Shown: positions 1-5,613 of the stretch, piece by piece
Layout: every line of letters begins with the position of its first letter
Position numbering within the stretch: position 1 is the first letter of the stretch
NCBI GenBank assembly: GCA_002402245.1
Contig: NVVP01000048.1
Coordinates: 1 to 6,104 of the forward strand
From: Gammaproteobacteria bacterium
Lineage (GTDB): Bacteria; Pseudomonadota; Gammaproteobacteria; Nitrosococcales; Methylophagaceae
Direction: 5' to 3'
DNA: 6,104 bases
Notes under the pieces: model-generated
Told to the model about the DNA's origin: nothing
The model's input: only the letters and a program-made list of their open reading frames with translations
Databases searched by the model: none
Made by a program: the position numbers and the translations under genes

Positions 1-2
1 AC

Positions 3-74
3 TTTGCTCATCAACTAGGCTGTGATTTTGTGCAAGGATTTTTGTTTAGGCCACAATTTATCAATGTCAGTTAA
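3..74 (+). CDS. EAL-domain protein, C-terminal end (partial)
   Basis: Only the last 23 codons are inside the window, entering from the left edge and ending at TAA (72-74). They read FAHQLGCDFVQGFLFRPQ followed by FINVS. The LGCDxxQGxxFxxP pattern is the hallmark of the end of EAL domains, which hydrolyse cyclic di-GMP to pGpG in the cytoplasm or on the inner face of the membrane. The catalytic residues and any GGDEF, PAS or membrane parts lie outside the window, so activity cannot be judged, and a degenerate EAL protein is possible. The reading frame runs 8 nt into the 3' end of the convergent dinB gene. No room is left for a separate terminator between the two genes. Confidence 0.75.
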   Translation, partial: FAHQLGCDFVQGFLFRPQFINVS

Positions 75-1173
75 TGTCAGCTTCAAACATTGACTCATCC
101 AAACTTAAGTCTAATTGCTGCAATAAGTTCTGCTCTTCACCCTTATCAAAACTACTTAATGACAAGCCAATTAAACGAACCGGAGTCGAGCCTGCGTCTG
201 TTTTAAGTAATAAGTTAGGCACGGCCTGTTTTATAGCCTCTAAATCCAATTTATTATCGGCGGTATAAGCCCGGGTAACTTGTTTAAAGTTATTGTATTT
301 AACCTTCAGAGTCAGTGTATATGCGCTTAGTTGTTGCTTTGCTAAACTGGCTAATACTACTTCAGCTAGCATCATTACTTTTTCTGTCAAAATTTCAGTT
401 GAGACAATGTCTTCAGCAAAGGTAGTTTCTTTACCTAATGATTTACGAATACGTTGACTGCGTACCGGTCGGTGATCAATGCCTCGGGCGATATGGTAAT
501 AATAGTGGCTTGCCTTACCAAAGTTAGTTTGTAACTGCTCTAACGATAAAGCATGTAAGTCTTGACCAGTATAAATGCCTAGTTTATTCATTTTGGCTTC
601 TGTTGCTGGGCCAATACCGTGAAACTTGCCAATCGCTAATTCTGCTACAAACTTAGGCCCTTGAGCAGGTTTGATAATATACAAACCGTCTGGTTTATCC
701 ATATCTGAAGCAATTTTAGCTAGAAACTTATTATAGGAAACCCCAGCGGAGGCAACTAAGTCTGTCTCTGCAAAGATATCTCGCTTAATTGCCTGTGCTA
801 TTAAGGTTGCTGAACCTTCACACTCTTCGGTGTAACTCACATCTAAATAAGCTTCATCTAAAGACAGTGGCTCAACTTCAGAAGCATAGTTCCAAAATAT
901 TTCACGTATTTGAATGGATACCTCGCGATAGGCTTCAAACCGAGGTGGTACAAAAATAGCCTGCGGACAACGTCGATAAGCCTGCGAACAAGACATGGCA
1001 GAATGAATACCAAACTGGCGAGCTTCATAGCTACAGGCGGCGACCACTCCTCGGCTATTCGGCTGCCCACCGACAATAAGCGGCTTACCTTTATATTCAG
1101 GCTGATCACGTTGCTCTACCGAAGCAAAAAACGCATCCATATCAACATGAATAATTTTTCGTTGTTGAACCAT
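67..1173 (-). CDS. dinB: DNA polymerase IV (Y-family translesion polymerase)
   Basis: This 368-aa protein is the error-prone Y-family polymerase that extends mismatched ends and bypasses minor-groove N2-dG adducts. The N-terminal HVDMDAFFASVE carries the first metal-binding Asp (D11) and the steric-gate Phe (F16). SLDEAYLDV (104-112) carries D106 and E107, the other two catalytic carboxylates. SYNKFLAKIASD (146-157) is the conserved palm helix, and FHGIGPATEAKMNKLGI (184-200) is the helix-hairpin-helix of the thumb. The little-finger domain follows, and QLDLSL (353-358) near the C-terminus fits a beta-clamp binding motif. E. coli Pol IV has 351 aa, so the gene is full length. The ATG at 1173 is the only sensible start, because D11 precedes the next Met. 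No Shine-Dalgarno is visible in front of it. The hxlR stop lies only 12 nt upstream, which suggests co-transcription and perhaps coupling. No CTGT-N8-ACAG LexA box was seen upstream. Confidence 0.96.
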   Translation of the reverse strand: MVQQRKIIHVDMDAFFASVEQRDQPEYKGKPLIVGGQPNSRGVVAACSYEARQFGIHSAMSCSQAYRRCPQAIFVPPRFEAYREVSIQIREIFWNYASEVEPLSLDEAYLDVSYTEECEGSATLIAQAIKRDIFAETDLVASAGVSYNKFLAKIASDMDKPDGLYIIKPAQGPKFVAELAIGKFHGIGPATEAKMNKLGIYTGQDLHALSLEQLQTNFGKASHYYYHIARGIDHRPVRSQRIRKSLGKETTFAEDIVSTEILTEKVMMLAEVVLASLAKQQLSAYTLTLKVKYNNFKQVTRAYTADNKLDLEAIKQAVPNLLLKTDAGSTPVRLIGLSLSSFDKGEEQNLLQQLDLSLDESMFEADIN

Positions 1174-1185
1174 TGTGTTAATTAA

Positions 1186-1569
1186 CTACTGAGCGTGAAC
1201 TTTTTCATACTCGCCGCCCCACTCGCATAAGAGATTTAGAGCAGGGTTTAACTTCTCAGCTAATAATGTCGGTGTGTATTCCACTCGTGGTGGCACCTCG
1301 GCATAAACCTTACGCGTGATCAGTTTATTTGCTTCTAATTCACGTAATTGTTGAGTCAGCATCTTTTGCGTTATTTTAGGTATTTCACGCTTTAATTCAC
1401 CAAAGCGTAATGTCTTACCTCTAAGCTGATAGAGGATAATAATCGTCCACTTACCGCCAATAACATCAATTGCGGTGGCCACTGGGCAGCGCTTATTCTC
1501 AGCACATTCTGCAGCTGTAGTTAATTTATCTAAATTAGTTTGTGGTCTTTCAACCTTTATTTTCGCCAT
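1186..1569 (-). CDS. HxlR-family winged-helix transcriptional regulator
   Basis: This 127-aa protein has the HxlR/DUF24 signature. CPVATAIDVIGGKWTIIILYQL (28-49) is the family's start of the winged helix. LRFGELKREIPKITQKMLTQQLRELEANKLITR (54-86) contains the recognition helix, and PPRVEYTPT (93-101) is the wing. Members act as homodimers, and several (YodB, HypR, QorR) sense quinones, diamide or aldehydes through the conserved N-terminal Cys. Here that is C28, with C22 and C115 as further cysteines. The start is supported by a good Shine-Dalgarno on the minus strand (GAGGTG, 1574-1579). The gene is divergent from an Old Yellow Enzyme and directly upstream of dinB. Control of the OYE gene and of its own operon is the likely job; the ligand is an inference. 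Confidence 0.93.
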   Translation of the reverse strand: MAKIKVERPQTNLDKLTTAAECAENKRCPVATAIDVIGGKWTIIILYQLRGKTLRFGELKREIPKITQKMLTQQLRELEANKLITRKVYAEVPPRVEYTPTLLAEKLNPALNLLCEWGGEYEKVHAQ

Positions 1570-1609
1570 TAGGCACCTCGAGGAAACTAAAACACTAATT
1601 TGTGCGTAC

Positions 1610-1638
1610 TTGTTTAATGCTATTTAATTATCTATAGT
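1610..1638 (+). promoter_or_regulatory. Candidate sigma-70 promoter of the OYE gene
   Basis: TTGTTT (1610-1615) and TATAGT (1633-1638) are separated by 17 nt, each close to the sigma-70 consensus. Transcription would start near 1645, about 50 nt before the ATG at 1698 and inside the direct repeat at 1639-1656. This is pattern matching only. Confidence 0.5.
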
Positions 1639-1654
1639 TACCAAAGTATACCAA
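1627..1654 (-). promoter_or_regulatory. Candidate promoter of the hxlR-dinB pair
   Basis: On the minus strand TTGGTA (1649-1654) and GATAAT (1627-1632) are 16 nt apart. The -35-like hexamer lies within one copy of the direct repeat, so a protein bound to the repeat would cover both divergent promoters. The -35 match is only moderate. Confidence 0.35.
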
Positions 1655-1656
1655 AG
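1639..1656. repeat. Tandem TACCAAAG repeat, probable operator
   Basis: TACCAAAG occurs at 1639-1646 and again at 1649-1656, spaced by TA, so the period is 10 bp, about one helical turn. It sits just downstream of the candidate OYE -10 and over the candidate hxlR -35. That position fits a repressor site for the adjacent HxlR-family protein. Known HxlR sites are often inverted rather than direct repeats, so the assignment is an inference. Confidence 0.45.
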
Positions 1657-1686
1657 ATATAAAAGACACTATTAAATAATTTACCC

Positions 1687-1690
1687 AGGA
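1687..1690 (+). promoter_or_regulatory. Ribosome binding site of the OYE gene
   Basis: AGGA lies 7 nt before the ATG at 1698 and fixes that start. The next in-frame Met (residue 23) would remove the first strand of the barrel. Confidence 0.7.
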
Positions 1691-1697
1691 TATAACT

Positions 1698-2786
1698 ATG
1701 AAATTTGATCATCTATTTAGTGAAATTAAACTCGGTGATTTAAGCTTATCTCACCGTATTGTTATGGCTCCGCTAACACGCTGTCGTTCATCTCAACCTG
1801 GTGATATACCCAATGATATGAATGCCGAATATTATCGCCAACGTTCATCTGCGGCATTAATAATCAGTGAAGCGACACAAATTTCTCCGCAAGGTAAAGG
1901 TTATGCTTTTACACCGGGTATTCATTCTGATGAACAAATTAGCGGTTGGAAAAAGGTAACGGATGCCGTTCATGAGCAAGGCGGTTATATTTTCATGCAG
2001 TTATGGCATGTAGGCCGTGTATCTCATTCAAAATTACAGCCTGACAATACATTACCTGTTGCACCTTCGGCTATTGCCGTAGAAGGCCAAGCCTTTACTG
2101 AAGAAGGCATGTTTGATTTTGAAACACCTCGCGCCTTAGACTTAAGTGAAATACCGGGGATTATCGAGCAATATCGACTTGCAGCCATAAATGCTAAAAA
2201 AGCAGGTTTTGATGGTGTAGAGATCCACGCTGCTAATGGTTATTTACTTGAGCAGTTCATCAAAGACGGTACCAATAAACGTAGCGATATTTATGGTGGC
2301 AGTATTGAAAACCGTGTGCGCTTGGCATTAGAGGTGACACAAGCTGTCACCGATGTGTGGCCAGGCGATAAAGTAGGTATTCGTATTTCACCTACTGGTA
2401 AATTTAATTCAATGACCGACTCTAATCCTCAAGCGGTGTATCACTATTTAGTTGAGAAGTTGAACCAATTCAATCTTGCTTACCTACATATTGTAGAAAA
2501 GTTTGGTGAAGGTGGAGTAGAAGTAGAAAAGTTTGATTTTGAACAGTTACGCCACACTTTTAACGGTGCTTATATGGCCAATGGTGGTTATAACGGTGAG
2601 AGTGCAGAAAAGAGTCTGAGCAATGATAAAAGCGATTTAGTCGCCTTTGGTGTGCCTTTCATTTCTAATCCTGATTTACCACAACGGATTAAACAAGGCG
2701 CATCACTGACTACCGCTAATGCAGATACGTTTTATGGTGGTCAAGAAGAAGGATATATTGATTACCCGAGTATGACGGCAGGATAA
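1698..2786 (+). CDS. Old Yellow Enzyme family alkene reductase (NemA-like)
   Basis: This 362-aa FMN-dependent TIM barrel is full length (E. coli NemA has 365 aa). Such enzymes use NAD(P)H to reduce activated C=C bonds of enals, enones, quinones and maleimides, and often nitro-compounds or nitrate esters, in the cytoplasm. Visible family features in order are APLTR (24-28, Thr near the flavin), QLWHVGRVSH (101-110, Gln and His at the flavin), HAANGYLLEQF (177-187, substrate-binding H177 and N180 with proton-donor candidate Y182), the RSDIYGGSIENR stretch (195-206) and IRISP (228-232). The phosphate-binding end of the barrel (MANGGYNGESAE, 293-304, and AFGVPFISNPDLPQR, 316-330) completes the FMN site. 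It is divergent from an HxlR regulator, which suggests induction by electrophiles. The exact substrate cannot be read from sequence; the choice of NemA over XenA/YqjM types rests on overall motif spacing. Confidence 0.93.
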   Translation: MKFDHLFSEIKLGDLSLSHRIVMAPLTRCRSSQPGDIPNDMNAEYYRQRSSAALIISEATQISPQGKGYAFTPGIHSDEQISGWKKVTDAVHEQGGYIFMQLWHVGRVSHSKLQPDNTLPVAPSAIAVEGQAFTEEGMFDFETPRALDLSEIPGIIEQYRLAAINAKKAGFDGVEIHAANGYLLEQFIKDGTNKRSDIYGGSIENRVRLALEVTQAVTDVWPGDKVGIRISPTGKFNSMTDSNPQAVYHYLVEKLNQFNLAYLHIVEKFGEGGVEVEKFDFEQLRHTFNGAYMANGGYNGESAEKSLSNDKSDLVAFGVPFISNPDLPQRIKQGASLTTANADTFYGGQEEGYIDYPSMTAG

Positions 2787-2809
2787 CGCTGATTATTAGA
2801 TGAAATTTT

Positions 2810-2839
2810 GAGGAGGGGTTAACACTTTAATCCCTTCTC
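2810..2839 (+). terminator. Hairpin downstream of the OYE gene, candidate terminator
   Basis: A 13-bp stem (2810-2822 with 2827-2839, two G-T wobbles) closes a 4-nt CACT loop 24 nt after the OYE stop. It is stable, but the following bases (ATAATTTGC) are only a poor T-tract, so efficiency as an intrinsic terminator is uncertain. It also separates the OYE transcript from the convergent 6S RNA. Confidence 0.5.
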
Positions 2840-2868
2840 ATAATTTGCTTCTATGTAAAGAAATTATG
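2839..2868. repeat. Second inverted repeat, CATAATTT / AAATTATG
   Basis: CATAATTT (2839-2846) and AAATTATG (2861-2868) can pair as 8 bp around a 14-nt loop. It abuts the previous hairpin, sharing base 2839. It is AT-rich and may be chance or part of a complex terminator region. Confidence 0.3.
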
Positions 2869-2910
2869 TCGCTCAGGATTGTACTTTAAAGAATAAAGTA
2901 AATAGAAAAA

Positions 2911-3085
2911 CGCCCCCACAGTGCCGTTGCTAACGGGGTTCTTGAACCAGGAGGTTCAAGGGGTGATCGCCATAAAACATCGGGCTTCCCATCTAGTGGG
3001 CATGCACGCCAGCTTTATATAGATCTCCATGCAAATTGCTTATCGGCTCAAGACACGCTGTCGCTCTCGAACACCGCAGGGACTA
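2911..3085 (-). ncRNA. ssrS: 6S RNA
   Basis: This is the global regulator that mimics an open promoter and sequesters sigma-70 RNA polymerase in stationary phase. Evidence is by structure and motif. The minus strand contains the conserved TGAGCCGATA box and the GGGAAGCCC stretch. It also has the diagnostic 3'-side hairpin CCTTGAACC...GGTTCAAG (8-bp stem, 2941-2948 with 2953-2960), equivalent to CCUUGAACCAAGGGUUCAAGG of E. coli. The closing stem pairs CCCUGCGGUG (3072-3081) with CACUGUGGGGG (2913-2923) with one bulged G, and GCGAC (3060-3064) with GUUAGC (2929-2934). Position downstream of zapA matches E. coli and Pseudomonas. Ends are estimated from the closing stem and from a run of five T at 2906-2910, giving about 175 nt against 184 nt in E. 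coli. Confidence 0.93.
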
Positions 3086-3091
3086 GTGGTA

Positions 3092-3097
3092 ATGATA
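3092..3097 (-). promoter_or_regulatory. Candidate -10 element of ssrS
   Basis: TATCAT on the minus strand ends 6-7 nt before the estimated 5' end of 6S RNA. No convincing -35 was found at the usual spacing. The RNA could also be processed from zapA read-through, as a longer upstream-promoter precursor exists in E. coli. Confidence 0.4.
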
Positions 3098-3126
3098 CGC
3101 CTCTTTCTACTGAATTGAAGTTTTTT

Positions 3127-3432
3127 TTACAATTCTAACTGGCGTTCATCTTCTAAAAAGAAGCTAACTTTTTCTTTCATCTGCAAAATACGCTTATTCA
3201 CATCATCAAGACCATCACCTGCATCATCCTGCAAACTGATCAGTTCATGCGCTAAATTGAGTGCGGCCATCACCGCAATACGATCTAAGCCGACGATTTT
3301 TCCGCTGGCTTTAATTTTCTCCATATTGTTATGGAGTAATTCCGCTGAGTCGATAAGTGCTCTTTTTTCTTCTTCGGGGCAAGCGACTTGATATTCTTTG
3401 CCTAAAATTCTAACGGATACGGGTGAACTCAT
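3127..3432 (-). CDS. zapA: Cell division protein ZapA
   Basis: This 101-aa protein binds FtsZ at midcell and bundles and aligns its filaments, acting as a dimer or tetramer. The N-terminal head begins SVRILGKEYQVACPEEE (6-22), typical of the family. The signature helix GLDRIAVMAALNLAHELISL (48-67) leads into the C-terminal coiled coil running to the end. Length is normal (E. coli 109 aa). Its ATG overlaps the stop of the upstream small gene as ATGA (3429-3432), so the two are probably translationally coupled. A purine-rich AAAGAG lies just before the ATG. The 6S RNA gene follows on the same strand after about 40 nt with no clear terminator between them. Confidence 0.95.
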   Translation of the reverse strand: MSSPVSVRILGKEYQVACPEEEKRALIDSAELLHNNMEKIKASGKIVGLDRIAVMAALNLAHELISLQDDAGDGLDDVNKRILQMKEKVSFFLEDERQLEL

Positions 3433-3638
3433 AGCTCTTTATCCAATTCTTTTAAACGTTCGACCATCGCTTCTATCCGTGTGCGCGCAGTATCCGTTTT
3501 CTCAACCAATTGCGCACGTTCTGCTAGCCATGCTGTTTGTTGAGATTTCAACAGCATATTTTCATCACGAATGCGGCGACTGGCATGCAGAAGCTCATCG
3601 ACTTGCAGTTCTAATTGTTGAATTGCGTCTTTTTCCAT
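3429..3638 (-). CDS. Small coiled-coil protein upstream of zapA (TIGR02449-like)
   Basis: This 69-aa, highly charged protein is predicted to be almost wholly alpha-helical. Hydrophobic residues recur at roughly heptad spacing (L9, V13, L16, I23, L30, L39, L44, I55, V59, L62, L65), with no proline or glycine and no signal or membrane segment. This matches the short gammaproteobacterial family TIGR02449, found next to zapA in Pseudomonas. The function there is not established to my knowledge. A ZapB- or ZauP-like role as a ZapA partner is suggested by size, coiled coil and the 4-nt overlap with zapA, and remains an inference. The start at 3638 has only a weak AAGA ribosome site. It is the first gene after a good minus-strand promoter. 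Confidence 0.85.
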   Translation of the reverse strand: MEKDAIQQLELQVDELLHASRRIRDENMLLKSQQTAWLAERAQLVEKTDTARTRIEAMVERLKELDKEL

Positions 3639-3673
3639 TGATATAGTTCTTAGCTGTGCGAAAATAAAGTCTA

Positions 3674-3703
3674 ACTATAGTCGTGCCCCACCGACGGGGT
3701 CAA
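3674..3703 (-). promoter_or_regulatory. Promoter of the small gene-zapA(-ssrS) operon
   Basis: On the minus strand TTGACC (3698-3703) and TATAGT (3674-3679) are 18 nt apart, both near the sigma-70 consensus. Transcription would begin about 30 nt before the start codon at 3638. The spacer carries a GC-rich inverted repeat, CCCC-N6-GGGG (3686-3699). Confidence 0.6.
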
Positions 3704-3715
3704 CAACTGTCATAA

Positions 3716-3735
3716 TATACTTTATTAACTTTAGG
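3716..3735 (+). promoter_or_regulatory. -10-like element and ribosome site of ygfB
   Basis: TATACT (3716-3721) could be a -10 box for the ygfB-pepP-ubiH operon, but no -35 hexamer is recognisable upstream. AGG (3733-3735) is the only Shine-Dalgarno-like sequence, 10 nt from the ATG at 3746, which is weak and slightly far. Confidence 0.3.
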
Positions 3736-3745
3736 TCCTATCATC

Positions 3746-4294
3746 ATGTCTGAATTATATTTCCCTTCACTTTCCGCTAAAAATAATGATGATGATGGTC
3801 CCAACAGTGTGTCCGAACTTCAGGGTGCATTATGCGGATTATTATGTCTAAATGCTCAGGCTGACCGCAACCAATGGTATAAAAGTTTATTTGAAGACTT
3901 TTCTCCAGATGATGATGAAATATTAGATTTGACCACACTGTTTGATCAAACCATCCAGTCACTCAATAGTTTAGATTTTGATTTTCAATTAGATATTCCA
4001 ACTGATGATGCGCCTATTGCATCACGCATCATTGCGCTATCTGACTGGAGCCAAGGCCTTATTTATGGCTTAGGCACATCAGGATTAACAGATAACACCG
4101 AATTATCTACCGATGCTAAAGAATTTATCGCGGATGTGATTAATATCAGTCAAATTAGTGGTGATGATGTTGAAGAATCTAATGAGGAAGAAGAGAATTT
4201 AGAAGAGCTGATCGAGTATTTACGCATGGGCTTATTTCTAATCTTTGGTGAATTGCAACCTGTGGCGCCAGCTGATCCTGATATGGAACATTAA
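3746..4294 (+). CDS. ygfB: YgfB family protein (UPF0149)
   Basis: This 182-aa soluble, strongly acidic, helical protein shows the UPF0149 landmarks. SVSELQGALCGLLC (21-34) comes first, SDWSQGLIYGLG (99-110) is central, and NLEELIEYLRMGLFLIFGEL (151-170) is near the C-terminus. Aspartate/glutamate-rich patches lie at 15-17, 55-58 and 140-150. The biochemical role of the family is not settled; in Pseudomonas aeruginosa YgfB has been linked to control of peptidoglycan-amidase gene expression and beta-lactam resistance. No signal peptide or metal-binding SEC-C-like tail is seen. Its TAA overlaps the pepP ATG by one base (TAATG), so it is the first gene of a coupled ygfB-pepP-ubiH operon, as in many gammaproteobacteria. 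Confidence 0.93.
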   Translation: MSELYFPSLSAKNNDDDGPNSVSELQGALCGLLCLNAQADRNQWYKSLFEDFSPDDDEILDLTTLFDQTIQSLNSLDFDFQLDIPTDDAPIASRIIALSDWSQGLIYGLGTSGLTDNTELSTDAKEFIADVINISQISGDDVEESNEEEENLEELIEYLRMGLFLIFGELQPVAPADPDMEH

Positions 4295-5613
4295 TGAATA
4301 AAAAAGAATTTGCTAAACGCCGCCAACGCCTAATCGAGCTTATGGGCGAGAATAGTATTGCCGTATTACCTAGCGCGCCTATTGCTAACCGTAACCGCGA
4401 TGTAGATTATCCTTATCGTGCTGATAGTAACTTCCATTACCTGAGTGGCTTTGATGAACCTGAATCGGTTATCGTCATTATTCCAGGTCGACCTCATGGC
4501 GAATATATCTTATTTTGTCGTGAACGTGATTTAAGCAAAGAAATATGGGATGGCTATCGTGCTGGCCAAGAAGGTGCAGTAGAGACCTTTGGTGCTGATG
4601 ATTCTTACCCAATTACCGATCTTGATGATATTTTGCCAGGCTTATTAGAAGGCAAAGAAAAAGTCTTTTATACCATGGGTAATGTGCCTAGTTTTGATCC
4701 GCGTATTGTCGCTTGGTTACAGCATTTACGAGGCGCATCACGCCAAGGTCTCCAATCTCCTAGTGAGATTATTGAACTTGATCATAGTTTGAATGAACTA
4801 CGCTTATATAAAAGTAGTGCCGAAATTTCAGCGATGCGTACTGCAGCCGAAATCTCTTGCCAAGCCCATATCCGTGCGATGCAATTTAGCCAAGTAGGTA
4901 AATGGGAATATCAGGTCGAAGCTGAAATCATTCATGAGTTTATGAAACATGATTGTCGTTCACCTGCTTACCCTTCTATTGTCGGTGGCGGTGAAAACGG
5001 CTGTATCTTGCACTATATTGAAAATAACCATCGAATGAAAAACAATGACTTATTGTTAATTGATGCCGGTGCAGAATATGACTATTATGCGGCGGATATT
5101 ACCCGTACATTCCCTATTAATGGCAAGTTCACCCCTAGTCAAAAAGCACTTTATAATGTGGTGTTAGATGCTCAAAAAGCCGCTATTGCCGAAGTTAAGC
5201 CGGGTAATCACTGGAATCAAGCTCATGAAGCAGCCGTGCGTGTATTAACCGCTGGTTTATTAGAATTAGGTTTATTGTCAGGTGATTTAGAAAGCTTAAT
5301 TGAGCAAGAGAAATACCGTGATTTTTATATGCACCGGACTGGCCATTGGTTAGGCATGGATGTGCACGATGTGGGTGATTATAAAGTCGGCGGCGAATGG
5401 CGCTTATTAGAAGCCGGCATGGTATTAACAGTGGAGCCTGGTTTATATATTCGTAACCCCGATAATATCGCCAAGAAATGGCATTTTATTGGTATTCGCA
5501 TTGAAGATGATGTGTTGGTGACTAAAACAGGTAATGAAGTCTTAACTGCTGCAGCACCAAAAGAAGTTGATGAAATTGAGGCATTAATGGCTGAGGCACA
5601 AGCAGCACGATGA
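4294..5613 (+). CDS. pepP: Xaa-Pro aminopeptidase P
   Basis: This 439-aa enzyme removes an N-terminal residue preceding proline in cytoplasmic peptide turnover. It has an N-terminal AMP_N domain (about 1-165) and a C-terminal pita-bread metallopeptidase domain. The five dinuclear Mn ligands are all present: D257 (LIDAGAE), D268 (AADITR), H351 (RTGHWLG), E381 (VEPG) and E404 (IRIEDD). The second-shell or substrate histidines H240, H347 and H358 and the Arg R402 are present too. They match D260, D271, H354, E383 and E406 of the E. coli enzyme (441 aa), so it should be active. The ATG at 4294 overlaps the ygfB stop by 1 nt, with GGA about 7 nt upstream. The stop overlaps the ubiH start as ATGA (5610-5613). 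Confidence 0.97.
   Translation: MNKKEFAKRRQRLIELMGENSIAVLPSAPIANRNRDVDYPYRADSNFHYLSGFDEPESVIVIIPGRPHGEYILFCRERDLSKEIWDGYRAGQEGAVETFGADDSYPITDLDDILPGLLEGKEKVFYTMGNVPSFDPRIVAWLQHLRGASRQGLQSPSEIIELDHSLNELRLYKSSAEISAMRTAAEISCQAHIRAMQFSQVGKWEYQVEAEIIHEFMKHDCRSPAYPSIVGGGENGCILHYIENNHRMKNNDLLLIDAGAEYDYYAADITRTFPINGKFTPSQKALYNVVLDAQKAAIAEVKPGNHWNQAHEAAVRVLTAGLLELGLLSGDLESLIEQEKYRDFYMHRTGHWLGMDVHDVGDYKVGGEWRLLEAGMVLTVEPGLYIRNPDNIAKKWHFIGIRIEDDVLVTKTGNEVLTAAAPKEVDEIEALMAEAQAAR

Noticed and set aside
910..1185. Plus-strand 91-codon open frame antisense to dinB
   Set aside because: It lies fully across the conserved dinB N-terminus, has no ribosome site or recognisable domain, and its composition is that of a reverse-strand shadow.
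1177..1186. GTTAATTAAC palindrome between hxlR and dinB as an operator
   Set aside because: A 10-bp AT-rich palindrome is expected by chance in this composition, and no promoter elements surround it.
2941..2960. Perfect 8-bp hairpin considered as an independent terminator
   Set aside because: It is the conserved 3'-side hairpin of 6S RNA and is not followed by a T-tract on either strand.
3112..3135. GAATTG...CAATTC inverted repeat with a T-run, as a zapA terminator
   Set aside because: The stem is only 6 bp and AT-rich, includes the zapA stop region, and the T-run is in the loop rather than after the stem on the zapA strand.
3398..3646. Plus-strand 82-codon open frame opposite zapA and the small coiled-coil gene
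   Set aside because: It is antisense to two well supported coupled genes, without a Shine-Dalgarno or family resemblance.
3777..3962. Minus-strand His-rich 61-codon frame
   Set aside because: The histidine run is the complement of the Asp-coding GAT repeats in ygfB, not a metal-binding protein.
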